Assembly: GCA_020635905.1 (NCBI GenBank)
Contig: JACJYV010000007.1
Location: 565,367 to 629,366 of the forward strand
Reading direction: 5' to 3'
DNA: 64,000 bases
From: Bacteroidia bacterium
GTDB taxonomy: Bacteria; Bacteroidota; Bacteroidia; J057; JADKCL01
In this document: in pieces, positions 34,369 to 42,935 of the stretch
How the letters are laid out: every line of letters starts with the position of its first letter
How positions within the stretch are numbered: position 1 is the first letter of the stretch
The notes under the pieces: generated by a model
The model's database searches: none
Told to the model about the DNA's origin: nothing
What the model saw: only the letters and a program-made list of their open reading frames with translations
Position numbers and translations under genes: made by a program

Positions 34369-34490
34369 GGGAACCTCTAAAAACTTCGAATCTCAGCGTT
34401 GGACTTGATTCAGAAATGCTCATTTACCTTAGTAAATTGCGTCTTCTTCACCTGCGTCCGCCTTGATCTTCTTTGTTTTTTGAGGTCCCC
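34369..34490. repeat. 122-bp palindromic (MITE-like) intergenic element
   Basis: The termini gggaacctctaaaaac (34369-34384) and gttttttgaggtcccc (34475-34490) are inverted repeats with 14 of 16 positions matching. An inner perfect inverted repeat, atttac-ctta-gtaaat, lies near 34421-34437. The element fills the whole gap between convergent engB and the [2Fe-2S] gene and ends 1 bp before the latter's stop. Its A5/T6 arms could also terminate transcription in both directions. No ORF is inside. Confidence 0.75.
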
Positions 34491-34491
34491 A

Positions 34492-34818
34492 TTATTTTTT
34501 CCAGAAGGAAAAATCCGCCTTGAGGCGTTCCACGGGTTCGCCGCCAATCAGGTGTTTTTCCACGATTTCGCGTACATCTCCTGGGGTAACTTTCTGATAC
34601 CAAACATTATCGGGCACGATCAGAATGCTGGGGCCGATTTCGCAAAGCTCCATGCAACCAGCCTTATTCACCCTGATTTTGAGCTGCAAACGGTATTCCT
34701 TGACCAAATGCTTGAATTCTTCCAGAATTTCAAGGGAGCCTCTTTGACCACAGGATCCCCTTGGATGGCCGGGGTCGCGCTGGTTTTGGCAAATGAAAAC
34801 GTATCTCTCGAATCGCAT
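34492..34818 (-). CDS. Thioredoxin-like [2Fe-2S] ferredoxin
   Basis: 108 residues of the thioredoxin-like ferredoxin family. The four cluster ligands are C10 (FICQNQR), C23 (GSCGQRG), C55 and C59 (NKAGCMELCEIGP), the Shethna/NuoE-like arrangement. ILIVPDNVWYQKVTPGDVREIVEKHL is the C-terminal strand-helix typical of the family. It is an electron carrier of unknown partner. It is monocistronic; its 3' end abuts the palindromic element. Confidence 0.9.
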   Translation of the reverse strand: MRFERYVFICQNQRDPGHPRGSCGQRGSLEILEEFKHLVKEYRLQLKIRVNKAGCMELCEIGPSILIVPDNVWYQKVTPGDVREIVEKHLIGGEPVERLKADFSFWKK

Positions 34819-34946
34819 GCTGCAAATATAGTTAAGCTGAACGATTTGGCCTTTTCAAATTTCATTCCCAGACGAACTCTTTCCCGGGATTTCAGTTTTG
34901 ATTTCAGATAGTTAATCCTGATTTTTACAGCCTTAAAATTAGCGTC

Positions 34947-35801
34947 TTGGTCCAGAAATATCTTTCCCTTGTAAAGTTTTCTCATACGATTTTTGCATTG
35001 CCGTTTGCATTGATTGGTTTTTTTCTGGGCTATCAGGAGGTGCAAAAGCTCGACTGGATTCTGTTTGTTTTGGTTTTGCTGTGCATGGTATTTGCACGAA
35101 ATGCAGCCATGGGCTTCAATCGCTTCCTCGACCGTGAAATTGATGCCAAAAACAGCCGCACCGTTACCCGTGAAATACCTGCTGGCACCATTTCTCCCCG
35201 CAATGCCCTTTTATTTGTGATTCTGAACAGTGCTGCCTTCTGGGTTACGACCTGGTTCATCAATAAATTATGCTTTTTCCTGGCTCCTGTAGCCCTTTTA
35301 GTTATCCTGGGCTATTCCTTTACCAAGCGGTTTACTGCGCTCTGCCACCTGGTATTGGGATTGGGACTGAGTCTTGCTCCTGTTGGGGCGTATTTGGCTG
35401 TAACGGGCAGTTTTGCCCTGGTTCCCGTTCTGCTGGGCGTTGCCGTTCTGACCTGGGTCAGTGGATTTGATATTATCTATGCCCTTCAGGATGAGGAGTT
35501 TGATCGCTCACAGAAACTCAATAGTATCCCGGTTATGTTGGGAAAAAACAAAGCCCTGATCCTGTCAGTTTTCCTGCATCTGATCACAGCAGGAGCCGTT
35601 TATGCTTTTGGTTTTCTGGAGGAAGGAAACTGGCTTTTCTGGATTGGAGCAGGAGTATTTTCTGCCCTGCTCATTTATCAGCATTTGTTGGTGAAACCAA
35701 ATGATCTTTCCCGGGTAAACCTGGCTTTTTTTACCACAAATGGGATCGCCTCTGTAGTATTTGCTTCATTTGTGATTCTGGATATTTTTCTGGCCTCCTG
35801 A
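34947..35801 (+). CDS. UbiA-family prenyltransferase (TTG start)
   Basis: 284 residues, integral membrane with about 8-9 helices. First Asp-rich motif NRFLDREIDAKNSRT (the NRxxDREID variant of UbiA proteins); second motif YALQDEEFDR. FSHTIFALPFALIGF near the N-terminus is diagnostic. It transfers a polyprenyl chain to an aromatic acceptor in quinone synthesis; in this menaquinone organism the acceptor is unclear (ubiA-like versus menA-like). No ATG fits; the start is TTG at 34947, which gives the family N-terminus. Divergent from the ferredoxin gene. Confidence 0.88.
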   Translation: MVQKYLSLVKFSHTIFALPFALIGFFLGYQEVQKLDWILFVLVLLCMVFARNAAMGFNRFLDREIDAKNSRTVTREIPAGTISPRNALLFVILNSAAFWVTTWFINKLCFFLAPVALLVILGYSFTKRFTALCHLVLGLGLSLAPVGAYLAVTGSFALVPVLLGVAVLTWVSGFDIIYALQDEEFDRSQKLNSIPVMLGKNKALILSVFLHLITAGAVYAFGFLEEGNWLFWIGAGVFSALLIYQHLLVKPNDLSRVNLAFFTTNGIASVVFASFVILDIFLAS

Positions 35802-35818
35802 ATTAATTCAGGCACTTT
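35797..35818 (+). terminator. Possible terminator overlapping the ubiA-family stop codon
   Basis: A perfect 16-bp palindrome CCTGAATTAATTCAGG (35797-35812) includes the stop codon and is followed by cactttttac. The stem has no loop, so its efficiency is doubtful. Confidence 0.35.
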
Positions 35819-35932
35819 TTACTCTTAAATATTCCAGTTTAAAAACTTTCCTTTCCGAACAGAAACAGAAAGTTTCATTTTTCGAAATAAATGCGTAGAT
35901 TCTGTTCAAGTCAGTTCCAAAATGAGTGATCT

Positions 35933-36676
35933 ATGAAAGTATTTCTTACTGCAGATTGGAAGCACCTCTTTAATCTGACCTTCAAAGTAAAACCTGAGCA
36001 ACTGATGCACCACTTGCCCTCCGGGCTGGAACTGGATGTGGTGGATGGTAGCGCTTTTGTCAGCCTGGTGGCTTTCGACTTCGTGAATACCAAGGTGAAA
36101 GGCTTCAGGATTCCATTTCACGTGGATTTTCCTGAAATAAACCTCAGATATTATGTGAATTACAAAGGCAGGCGGGGAGTCGTGTTTATCCGTGAATACG
36201 TCCCAAAGCATTGTATTGCCTACGTGGCGAATAAGCTTTATAACGAACCCTATGCCTCATTTCCCATGGAAAGCAAGGTGGAGGAGGATGAAGCCAGCGG
36301 AATTATGAGCATTAAGCACCAGATCTGGGTGGAGGAAAAGGAATTTTCGATTGGAGTAGAAGCGGAAATGAATTCATCCACTCCAGGACCTGAAAGTGTG
36401 GAACACTTTTTCAAGGAGCATGATGTGGGGTTTGGGGTCGATCATTCAGGCCAGACGTTATATTATCTGGTGGATCATCCCATTTGGGAGGCCCATAAGG
36501 TACTCAATTACCAACTGGACCTTGATTTTGGGAAAATGTATGGCGAGGAATGGGCGTTCCTTGGAACTGCCGAACCTCATAATGCCATGGTGGCCAAAGG
36601 AAGCTATGTAAAGGTATTTTCACCCCGCAAACTTCAGGATATGGAAATTGCGGAGGAAATTCAGCAGGAAAGTTAA
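35933..36676 (+). CDS. DUF2071 (YqjF-like) protein
   Basis: 247 residues, soluble. The family pattern is clear: ADWKHLFNLTFKVKPEQLMHHLPSGLELDVVDGSAFVSLVAFDFVNTKVKGFRIP, then FPEINLRYYVNYKGRRGVVFIREYVPKH, and DVGFGVDHSGQTLYYLVDHPIWEAHKV at the C-terminal part. DUF2071 proteins have an acetoacetate decarboxylase-like fold; no activity is established. The stop is 6 bp from the convergent stress-protein gene. Confidence 0.85.
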   Translation: MKVFLTADWKHLFNLTFKVKPEQLMHHLPSGLELDVVDGSAFVSLVAFDFVNTKVKGFRIPFHVDFPEINLRYYVNYKGRRGVVFIREYVPKHCIAYVANKLYNEPYASFPMESKVEEDEASGIMSIKHQIWVEEKEFSIGVEAEMNSSTPGPESVEHFFKEHDVGFGVDHSGQTLYYLVDHPIWEAHKVLNYQLDLDFGKMYGEEWAFLGTAEPHNAMVAKGSYVKVFSPRKLQDMEIAEEIQQES

Positions 36677-36682
36677 GGGAAA

Positions 36683-37504
36683 TTACTCGTGAAAGGCGAG
36701 CAAAGGCACGTCCGTGTACTGGGCCATTTGACGGGTCAGGCTGGGCACAAATATCTTTTCAAAGAAATTTCGTTTCTCCGTTTGCATTGCCACAATATCT
36801 ACTGGGTTGTCGTTGATAAAGGAATTTAATCCATCCAAAACATCTTCATTGACCACAGTTTTGAAGTGGAGATTGGCATAGCCATACTTTTCAGAATAGG
36901 TTTTTCCAAGATTGGAAATCTGTTCTTCTGATAAATCGCTTTTGTCTTCCAGAACATGAACCACATCAATTCTGGAATTGAAAAGCCTGGCTAATTCCAC
37001 CAATTGTTTAATGGCCTTGGCTTCTTCCTCATCCAGGTCAGAAGCGTACATGATATTGGAAATTTCCCTGAATTCTGCGTTGGAAGGTACGGCCATCACG
37101 GGAACCCGGGCCTTTTGAATTACCCCCGAAGTAATGGTTCCAAGCAGGATATCGTCAAGAGAGGAAACTCCCTGGGTTCCCATCACAATCATGTCCGCGC
37201 CAAGTTTGCGGGCGGCATCGTCAATGGCATCCACGGCCATTCCTGGCCGGGAAAAAGTCTCAATTTCAAGCCCGGAATTTGCCTCATCTTCCATGATTAC
37301 CGCCTTGAGTTCCATGAGTTTCTCCCCTGATTCATCTCCGATCCCCTGTTGCCGGCCACGGATCACCCCAGGTGCGTGAGGAGGCAGGTGGTAAGAATGA
37401 AAAAGAATCAGTTTTGATCCTGTTTTGCGGGCCAGCATGATCGCATAATCCATCGCTTTTCCAGCGTTGGGAGAAAAATCAGTGGGACAAAGGATGGTTT
37501 TCAT
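36683..37504 (-). CDS. Universal stress protein, two tandem Usp domains
   Basis: 273 residues with two Usp folds. Domain 1 (1 to about 145) starts ILCPTDFSPNAGKAMDYAIMLA and ends with the nucleotide motif MGTQGVSSLDDILLGTITSGVIQKARVPVMAVP, a G-x2-G-x(9)-G-(S/T)-like ATP site. Domain 2 (about 150-273) is more degenerate (IMYASDLDEEEAKAIKQLVELA). UspA-like proteins are cytoplasmic and stress-linked. A second two-domain protein of this type lies at 52463-53347. Confidence 0.9.
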   Translation of the reverse strand: MKTILCPTDFSPNAGKAMDYAIMLARKTGSKLILFHSYHLPPHAPGVIRGRQQGIGDESGEKLMELKAVIMEDEANSGLEIETFSRPGMAVDAIDDAARKLGADMIVMGTQGVSSLDDILLGTITSGVIQKARVPVMAVPSNAEFREISNIMYASDLDEEEAKAIKQLVELARLFNSRIDVVHVLEDKSDLSEEQISNLGKTYSEKYGYANLHFKTVVNEDVLDGLNSFINDNPVDIVAMQTEKRNFFEKIFVPSLTRQMAQYTDVPLLAFHE

Positions 37505-37606
37505 AGAAAATGGTGTTTACCGTAAAGCTAATGATTTATTTGAAATCTTCTAATTTGCGGCTTTTATGCGGGCGCCAATCTCAGAGAGATCAGATTACTC
37601 ATTTTA

Positions 37607-38002
37607 TCAATGAGCTTTTTTTTTTCCGGATTCCTTCAACGGATAAGGACGGTTCAGCGCTTCCTGGTTGATCTTGAAATAATCAGCAAGAAGACGGGTG
37701 ATCCTTTTTGAGAATCCTTTTCTGTAATTGAGAATTGCGGAAAGTTGGGTTTTATCAATTTCCAGATCACGAACCAGGTCTCTGGCTTTCAATCCTTTAT
37801 TTTTCATCAGGGCTTTGATCAACTCCACAGGATCCATTTCAGGAAGAGGATTATGCTCTTTGTCCCATTTCTCAATCAGGAGAAGCAAATGTTCTATTTG
37901 ATCATTTATTTCTTCGGTTTCTTCCATTTCGGCCAGACGCTCCACTTCACTGCAATAGTGATGGTATTGGTCAAGGTTTTTTATCAGACTAAGTGCTTCC
38001 AT
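37607..38002 (-). CDS. higA: HigA-type antitoxin (XRE HTH)
   Basis: 131 residues. The N-terminal half (1-55) is a helical, acidic region that wraps toxin in HigA-like antitoxins. The XRE-type HTH spans about 60-115: LIKALMKNKGLKARDLVRDLEIDKTQLSAILNYRKGFSKRITRLLADYF. It neutralises HigB and represses the operon. It follows higB on the minus strand in the order toxin then antitoxin, typical of HigBA. The gap between the two is enlarged by a 115-bp tandem duplication of the toxin 3' end. Confidence 0.87.
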   Translation of the reverse strand: MEALSLIKNLDQYHHYCSEVERLAEMEETEEINDQIEHLLLLIEKWDKEHNPLPEMDPVELIKALMKNKGLKARDLVRDLEIDKTQLSAILNYRKGFSKRITRLLADYFKINQEALNRPYPLKESGKKKAH

Positions 38003-38030
38003 GGCTATTTTATTGTCCTTAAATCTTTTT

Positions 38031-38260
38031 TACCTGAAATTTTCCTTCCAGGAGGCGTTATTTTCTGGCTTTATTCATTTCCTCTTCGCAAATCCCTGGC
38101 TCATTTGCTTTTGCATTGCAAAGCTTGGTGTATTCTGCATGTATTTACCTGAAATTTTCCTTCCAGGAGGCGTTATTTTCTGGCTTTATACATTTCCACT
38201 TCGCAAATCCCTGGCTCATTTGCTTTTGCATTGCAAAGCTTGGTGTACTCTGCATGTGTG
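38031..38260. repeat. 115-bp tandem duplication of the higB tail and spacer
   Basis: Copy 1 (38031-38145) and copy 2 (38146-38260) match over about 96% of their length. Copy 2 contains the last ~85 bp of the higB reading frame plus 27 bp of spacer. Copy 1, between higB and higA, repeats that tail in frame (HAEYTKLCNAKANEPGICE) including its TAA stop, with a few substitutions. The unit next to higA also copies the sequence immediately preceding higA. Confidence 0.93.
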
Positions 38261-38526
38261 CCAATGAACTTTATATAAAGTAAAATTACCCCGCTGCGGA
38301 ATTTTATCCCACAGATGATGCGGAAGTTATTTCCGCCCACGTTGAATACCACCCTTTTGCCACCACAAACTGCGTCAAAGCTGCCAAACGTGGATTTGAT
38401 GTCATTCATCTCCTGCCAGTCAGCTATTTCAAGGGTCTTCAGAAATTGAGTCATCGAACTTCTGGATCTCGCATGCGTTGCTACATATTCGTGCACCGAT
38501 TCTGCTCTTACTACATGAATTTTCAT
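38173..38526 (-). CDS. higB: HigB-type toxin (mRNA interferase)
   Basis: 117 residues of the RelE/ParE-superfamily HigB_toxin family: WQEMNDIKSTFGSFDAVCGGKRVVFNVGGNNFRIICGIKF, and the C-terminal IKFIGTHAEYTKL. The conserved His-Ala-Glu-Tyr near the C-terminus is part of the active region; HigB cleaves mRNA at ribosomes. It is slightly longer than family members of about 95-110 residues because of a Lys/Glu-rich tail (CNAKANEPGICEVEMYKARK), whose DNA is duplicated just downstream. First gene of the higBA pair. Confidence 0.88.
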   Translation of the reverse strand: MKIHVVRAESVHEYVATHARSRSSMTQFLKTLEIADWQEMNDIKSTFGSFDAVCGGKRVVFNVGGNNFRIICGIKFRSGVILLYIKFIGTHAEYTKLCNAKANEPGICEVEMYKARK

Positions 38527-38575
38527 AAAGGTACGGTTTTTTTATTGGGTTGTTGGCATTCCGTCAACTTTTTTT

Positions 38576-39733
38576 TTAAAACTTTAGATATTTTCCTACT
38601 TTTTCGATTGTTTCAGGGGCTATTCCGCTCACTTTTTTCACTTCTTCGATGTCATAATAGTCACCATGGAACTCTCTGTATGCCACGAGAATCCGCACTT
38701 CTTTCCAATTCAGGTAAGGGTGTTTTTTGAGCTCATCTTCTCCCACGCGATTGATTTCCAAATGTGGATATTCATCGAGATTTTCTTTTACCGTGACCTG
38801 ACTTTGTATTCTTTCAAGATTATCGGGGTACATTCCCCAAATTTCCTGGAGTTGGCTTACTGAGTGATAAAAGCCCAATTGTTCGCGGTATTTCAGTATT
38901 CTCGAGGCAAGCTTGGGCCCAATGCCAGATACACGGACCAGGTCGAGGCTGTCCGCCTCGTTCAAATCTGTTTTGGGGAGTGACATTTGTGTCTCCCTTG
39001 GTTTTTGCCTCGATTCTCCATCCTTTGCAACTGGGGTGTCCAGCTTCACGAGAGGTTTGATCACCAGAAAGGCAGAATCTGAAAGGCCATATACTTCAGA
39101 CAATTGATTGATTGCATGAAATCCACCCACGGCTTTTCTGAATTTGATGATCCGGGCGGCCAATACCTTCCCAATGCAGGGCAGGCCCTGCAATTCATCC
39201 TCTGTTGCCAGATTGATATCCAGGATTTGGGCAGGCTGGTTTTTTGGGTAAACCTCTTTTCCCCATTTTTTATCCATGGAAAAATCCCGTACAGGCTTTT
39301 TCCAATCATCCTTTTTCACGGTTTTGATTTTCCGGGCAGGTCTGAACCCAATGTAAAGTGAAGATTCAATTCGCCCAAAGGTCTCCGGGCTCAATCCATA
39401 GACCTCCCTGAGGTCATCCACGGAGTCAAAACCTTGTTTTGACTTCCTGAATTTCAGGATCCTGCCCGATAAAACAGGGCCAATTCCCGGCAGGGAAACC
39501 AGTTGTGCGCTGTCTGCGAGATTCAGGTCCAGGCAAAGGTCTGGTTTCGAACTGGATTGCCAGGGCTGGCGCTCTTCTGCCTGAGTGGTGATGATGGTGA
39601 TCTGACTCAGGTCAGGAACCAGATAAAATTTTGTGATGGCACTGATAATTCCAATGACCAGTAAAACGGAGGCAAGCACAAGCGCACCCCGAAATTGGGA
39701 AACTGTGAACGGAGTAATGGTGATCTTTTTCAT
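38576..39733 (-). CDS. ComEA-like protein with four helix-hairpin-helix units
   Basis: 385 residues. One N-terminal membrane segment (about 16-36; GALVLASVLLVIGIISAI) anchors it. Four helix-hairpin-helix units follow, three with the classical LxxLPGIGPxLAxRIxxFR pattern: DLNLADSAQLVSLPGIGPVLSGRILKFR; DINLATEDELQGLPCIGKVLAARIIKFR; DLNEADSLDLVRVSGIGPKLASRILKYR. The last (INRVGEDELKKHPYLNWKEVRILVAYR) is degenerate. Such units bind DNA without sequence specificity. ComEA-like proteins act in DNA uptake, and a DNA receptor role is plausible but untested. An inverted repeat abuts the start codon. Confidence 0.85.
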   Translation of the reverse strand: MKKITITPFTVSQFRGALVLASVLLVIGIISAITKFYLVPDLSQITIITTQAEERQPWQSSSKPDLCLDLNLADSAQLVSLPGIGPVLSGRILKFRKSKQGFDSVDDLREVYGLSPETFGRIESSLYIGFRPARKIKTVKKDDWKKPVRDFSMDKKWGKEVYPKNQPAQILDINLATEDELQGLPCIGKVLAARIIKFRKAVGGFHAINQLSEVYGLSDSAFLVIKPLVKLDTPVAKDGESRQKPRETQMSLPKTDLNEADSLDLVRVSGIGPKLASRILKYREQLGFYHSVSQLQEIWGMYPDNLERIQSQVTVKENLDEYPHLEINRVGEDELKKHPYLNWKEVRILVAYREFHGDYYDIEEVKKVSGIAPETIEKVGKYLKF

Positions 39734-39763
39734 GTGATGATTTTTTAATTTTTAAATCATCAC
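39734..39763 (-). promoter_or_regulatory. Inverted repeat abutting the helix-hairpin-helix start codon
   Basis: gtgatgattt (39734-39743) is perfectly complementary to aaatcatcac (39754-39763), so a 10-bp stem lies directly against the ATG on the minus strand. It could block initiation or be an operator. It has no U-tract. Confidence 0.6.
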
Positions 39764-39805
39764 AAAGAAAATTCATAAAGTCCCTGTTGTAAAGGACCAG
39801 TTTAC

Positions 39806-39868
39806 GAGTGGTACCCCAGGAGACATGAGTGGTACCCCTGGGGAAATAAGCGGTAAATTTTTACCTCA
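39806..39868. repeat. 21-bp direct repeats
   Basis: gagtggtacccc occurs at 39806 and 39827 and the weaker aagcggtaaatt at 39848, a strict 21-bp period (two helical turns). It lies between the symporter stop and the helix-hairpin-helix gene. No function is evident. Confidence 0.6.
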
Positions 39869-39883
39869 CTTTTTGGCAATTCA

Positions 39884-41392
39884 TCATTGCTGGTTGCGCC
39901 ATTCTTTTGCCGCGATGATGTACTTGTCCAACTCCTTTTTGACCACAGGAAGTAAAAAGTAAAGACCAAAAACATTGGGAAAACACATCGCAAAAATCAT
40001 GGCATCTGAAAAGTCAACTACCGGGCCGAGAGTCAGCGAAGATCCAATGACCACAAAGACACAAAACAGGATTTTGTAGGAGTATTCTGCCGCTTTGGAC
40101 CGGCCCAGCATGTAGGCCCAGGCCTGAGAACCGTAGTACGACCAGGAGATCATAGTGGAAAAGGCAAAAAGGAGTACAGCAAGAGCCAGGATTTTGGGAA
40201 ACCAGGAGATCACAGATTCAAAAGCCTGTGAGGTCAGCGCAATCCCGTCTGATGCATTGGAATCAGTGTATTTGCCAGTGATCACAATTACCACCGCGGT
40301 CATGGTGCAGACCACAACCGTATCAATAAAAGGCTCCAGCAAAGCCACCAGGCCCTCAGAAGCAGGGTGCTTCGTTTTTACTGCAGAGTGGGCAATGGAG
40401 GCCGAGCCAATACCTGCTTCGTTGGAAAAGGCAGCTCTTTTAAAGCCAGCGATCAATACCCCGACAATGCCTCCACCAATCGCCTTGGGCGCGAAGGCTC
40501 CTGCAAAAATAAGGCTGATGGCATGAGGAACTTCCCCGACATTGACAAAAATTACTACCAGAGCCGCCAGAACGTAAATTCCCACCATGAAAGGCACGAT
40601 TTTGTCCGTGACCTTGGCGATTGATTTGATTCCCCCAATAATTACCACGCCAACCAGAATAGCCATCACGATGCCGAATCCCCAGCCATGGTCAAACAAC
40701 CAAAGGCCCTGAAGTTCAGGCATGTCTGAAAGCTGCTTGAAAGCCTGATTCACCTGAAACATATTTCCGCCGCCAAATGATCCTCCTACACACATGATGG
40801 CAAAGAAAACAGCGAAAACCTTTCCCAGGCCTCCCATGCCTTTCTCGGCCAGACCTTTGGAAAGGTAGTACATTGGCCCGCCGTAAACCCGCCCATCGTC
40901 ACCTATCTCGCGGTATTTTACCCCAAGCGTACATTCCACAAACTTGGAAGACATGCCCAGCAAGCCTGCAATAATCATCCAGAAGGTTGCTCCCGGACCG
41001 CCCAAAGAAATTGCAATGGCTACCCCGGCAATATTTCCCAATCCAACCGTGGCTGAAAGTGCTGCCGTAAGGGCCTGAAAGTGAGAAACTTCCCCTTCCT
41101 CGTTGGGGTCTGAATATTTGCCCCGCACGATATCAATCGCAAATTTGAAATAGCGCAGGTTGGCGAATTTGAAATATACCGTGAAGAAAATTGCTCCAAA
41201 CAAAAGCCAGATCAAAACCAAAGGCACCCCAACTCCATTAATCTGGAAAGAGAAGAAAATGATGGAAGTGATAACGTTGGTTACGGGTTGAATGGCATTG
41301 TTGATCTGTTCATCAATCGTGGATTCCTGGGCAAATAACCAGACCGGGCTGGCCAACAAAAACAGAAACAGGGAAGCAAAGCTTTTTTTCAT
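39884..41392 (-). CDS. AGCS-family sodium:alanine symporter
   Basis: 502 residues from ATG 41392. A signal-peptide-like first segment (KKSFASLFLFLLASPVWLFAQ) is common in Bacteroidota AGCS proteins; about 11 membrane helices follow. The signature ALTAALSATVGLGNIAGVAIAISLGGPGATFWMI is diagnostic, with GGPMYYLSKGL further on. It imports alanine, glycine or related amino acids with Na+. The longest frame would begin at 41509, adding 39 residues without family character. Confidence 0.92.
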   Translation of the reverse strand: MKKSFASLFLFLLASPVWLFAQESTIDEQINNAIQPVTNVITSIIFFSFQINGVGVPLVLIWLLFGAIFFTVYFKFANLRYFKFAIDIVRGKYSDPNEEGEVSHFQALTAALSATVGLGNIAGVAIAISLGGPGATFWMIIAGLLGMSSKFVECTLGVKYREIGDDGRVYGGPMYYLSKGLAEKGMGGLGKVFAVFFAIMCVGGSFGGGNMFQVNQAFKQLSDMPELQGLWLFDHGWGFGIVMAILVGVVIIGGIKSIAKVTDKIVPFMVGIYVLAALVVIFVNVGEVPHAISLIFAGAFAPKAIGGGIVGVLIAGFKRAAFSNEAGIGSASIAHSAVKTKHPASEGLVALLEPFIDTVVVCTMTAVVIVITGKYTDSNASDGIALTSQAFESVISWFPKILALAVLLFAFSTMISWSYYGSQAWAYMLGRSKAAEYSYKILFCVFVVIGSSLTLGPVVDFSDAMIFAMCFPNVFGLYFLLPVVKKELDKYIIAAKEWRNQQ

Positions 41393-41560
41393 GCGTGTAA
41401 GGGCTATAAAGTGGGATTTTTCCCAAATCAGACCCAATATAAAAAGAATGTGCGAAATGTTACAGAAGGTTGAATTTACTGTGACTACAATACCCTGCCT
41501 TTTCCTCACCTTAAAACATTTTTACTAACTTGAGTTCTGGTTAAAAGAAAATCCCTGAAA

Positions 41561-42934
41561 ATGGAGCAGATCAGAACATATATTGAAGCAAATAAAGACC
41601 GTTTTTTGAACGAACTCTTTGATTTGCTGCGCATTCCAAGTGTAAGTGCTGACCCGGCCTACAAAAAGGATGTGGCCCGCGCGGCAGAATGGCTGAAAGA
41701 AAAATTTACCGCCCTCAACGTGGATCGGGTGGAAATCTATCCTACCAAAGGCCATCCCATTATTTATGCAGAAAAAATTATTGGCCCCGACAAACCCACT
41801 GTTTTGGTTTACGGCCATTACGACGTGCAGCCCCCCGATCCGTTGGATCTGTGGGAAAGTCCGCCGTTTGAGCCTGTGATCAAAAATGGTAAAATCTACG
41901 CCCGTGGCTCCTGCGACGACAAAGGCCAGATGTACATGCATCTGAAGGCCCTGGAAGTCATGAATGCCATGGACGCGGTGAATTGCAACCTGAAATTCCT
42001 GATTGAGGGGGAGGAAGAAGTAGGGTCAGCTCATTTGGGCGAATTTGTGAAAGCCAATACAGATTTGCTGGCCTGCGACATTGTTTTGGTCTCAGATACG
42101 TCCATGGTGGCCAATGATGTGCCCTCTATTACCGTGGGACTGAGGGGATTGGCTTACGTGGAGGTTACTGTGACCGGCCCCAACCGCGACCTGCATTCAG
42201 GTACCTATGGAGGTGCCGTTGCCAATCCCATCAACGTTTTATGCGAAATGATCGCCTCTCTGAAGGACGAGGATCAGCGCATTATGGTGGAAGGATTTTA
42301 TGATAATGTCGTCGAATTGAGCCAGGAAGAGCGCACCAAAATGGCTGAAAAGCCTTTCAACCACGAGACTTACTGCAAGGATTTGGGAATTGCAGACACG
42401 CGGGGTGAAACGGGTTACTCAGATATTGAAGTGATTTCCATTCGTCCCACCCTGGATGTAAACGGAATCTGGGGCGGATATACGGGAGAAGGGGCCAAAA
42501 CCGTCCTTCCATCCAAAGCCCATGCTAAAATTTCCATGCGCCTGGTTCCCAACCAAAAATCAGGGGAGATTATGGAACTTTTTGCCCGCCATTTCAAGAA
42601 AATTGCGCCTCCTCAGGTGAAAGTGGAGGTAAATTTGCACCATGGAGGTGAAGCGGCTGTGCTCAGCATTGATTCCACGGGCTATGAAGCGGCCAGTCTG
42701 GCCATGAAGGAGACCTTTGGCAAAGAGCCCATTCCAACCCGCGAAGGCGGCTCCATTCCCATTGTGGCCATGTTTCAGGATGTTTTGGGGGTAAATACTG
42801 TGCTTTTTGGCTTTGGCCTCAACGCAGATGCCATTCACAGCCCCAATGAAAGCTATGGCCTCTTCAATTATTTCAAGGGAATTGAGACCATCCCAAGATT
42901 CTACCATTATTTTGCAACCTTAAACCAAAAATAA
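41561..42934 (+). CDS. M20 family dipeptidase
   Basis: 457 residues. Zinc-ligand motifs: VYGHYDVQPPDP (His/Asp), ARGSCDDKGQ (bridging Asp), IEGEEEVGS (catalytic Glu then ligand), VSDTS, and a late His (NADAIHSPNE). It matches the M20A carnosinase-like dipeptidases, which hydrolyse dipeptides in the cytoplasm; no signal peptide. A weak promoter-like TAACTTGA (41528-41535) precedes it. The next gene begins 1 bp after the stop and is probably co-transcribed. Confidence 0.94.
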   Translation: MEQIRTYIEANKDRFLNELFDLLRIPSVSADPAYKKDVARAAEWLKEKFTALNVDRVEIYPTKGHPIIYAEKIIGPDKPTVLVYGHYDVQPPDPLDLWESPPFEPVIKNGKIYARGSCDDKGQMYMHLKALEVMNAMDAVNCNLKFLIEGEEEVGSAHLGEFVKANTDLLACDIVLVSDTSMVANDVPSITVGLRGLAYVEVTVTGPNRDLHSGTYGGAVANPINVLCEMIASLKDEDQRIMVEGFYDNVVELSQEERTKMAEKPFNHETYCKDLGIADTRGETGYSDIEVISIRPTLDVNGIWGGYTGEGAKTVLPSKAHAKISMRLVPNQKSGEIMELFARHFKKIAPPQVKVEVNLHHGGEAAVLSIDSTGYEAASLAMKETFGKEPIPTREGGSIPIVAMFQDVLGVNTVLFGFGLNADAIHSPNESYGLFNYFKGIETIPRFYHYFATLNQK

Positions 42935-42935
42935 A

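Noticed and set aside
38001..38267. 88-residue plus-strand ORF with two internal repeats
   Set aside because: It arises because the 115-bp duplication of the higB tail is open on the opposite strand; no initiation signal or family support.
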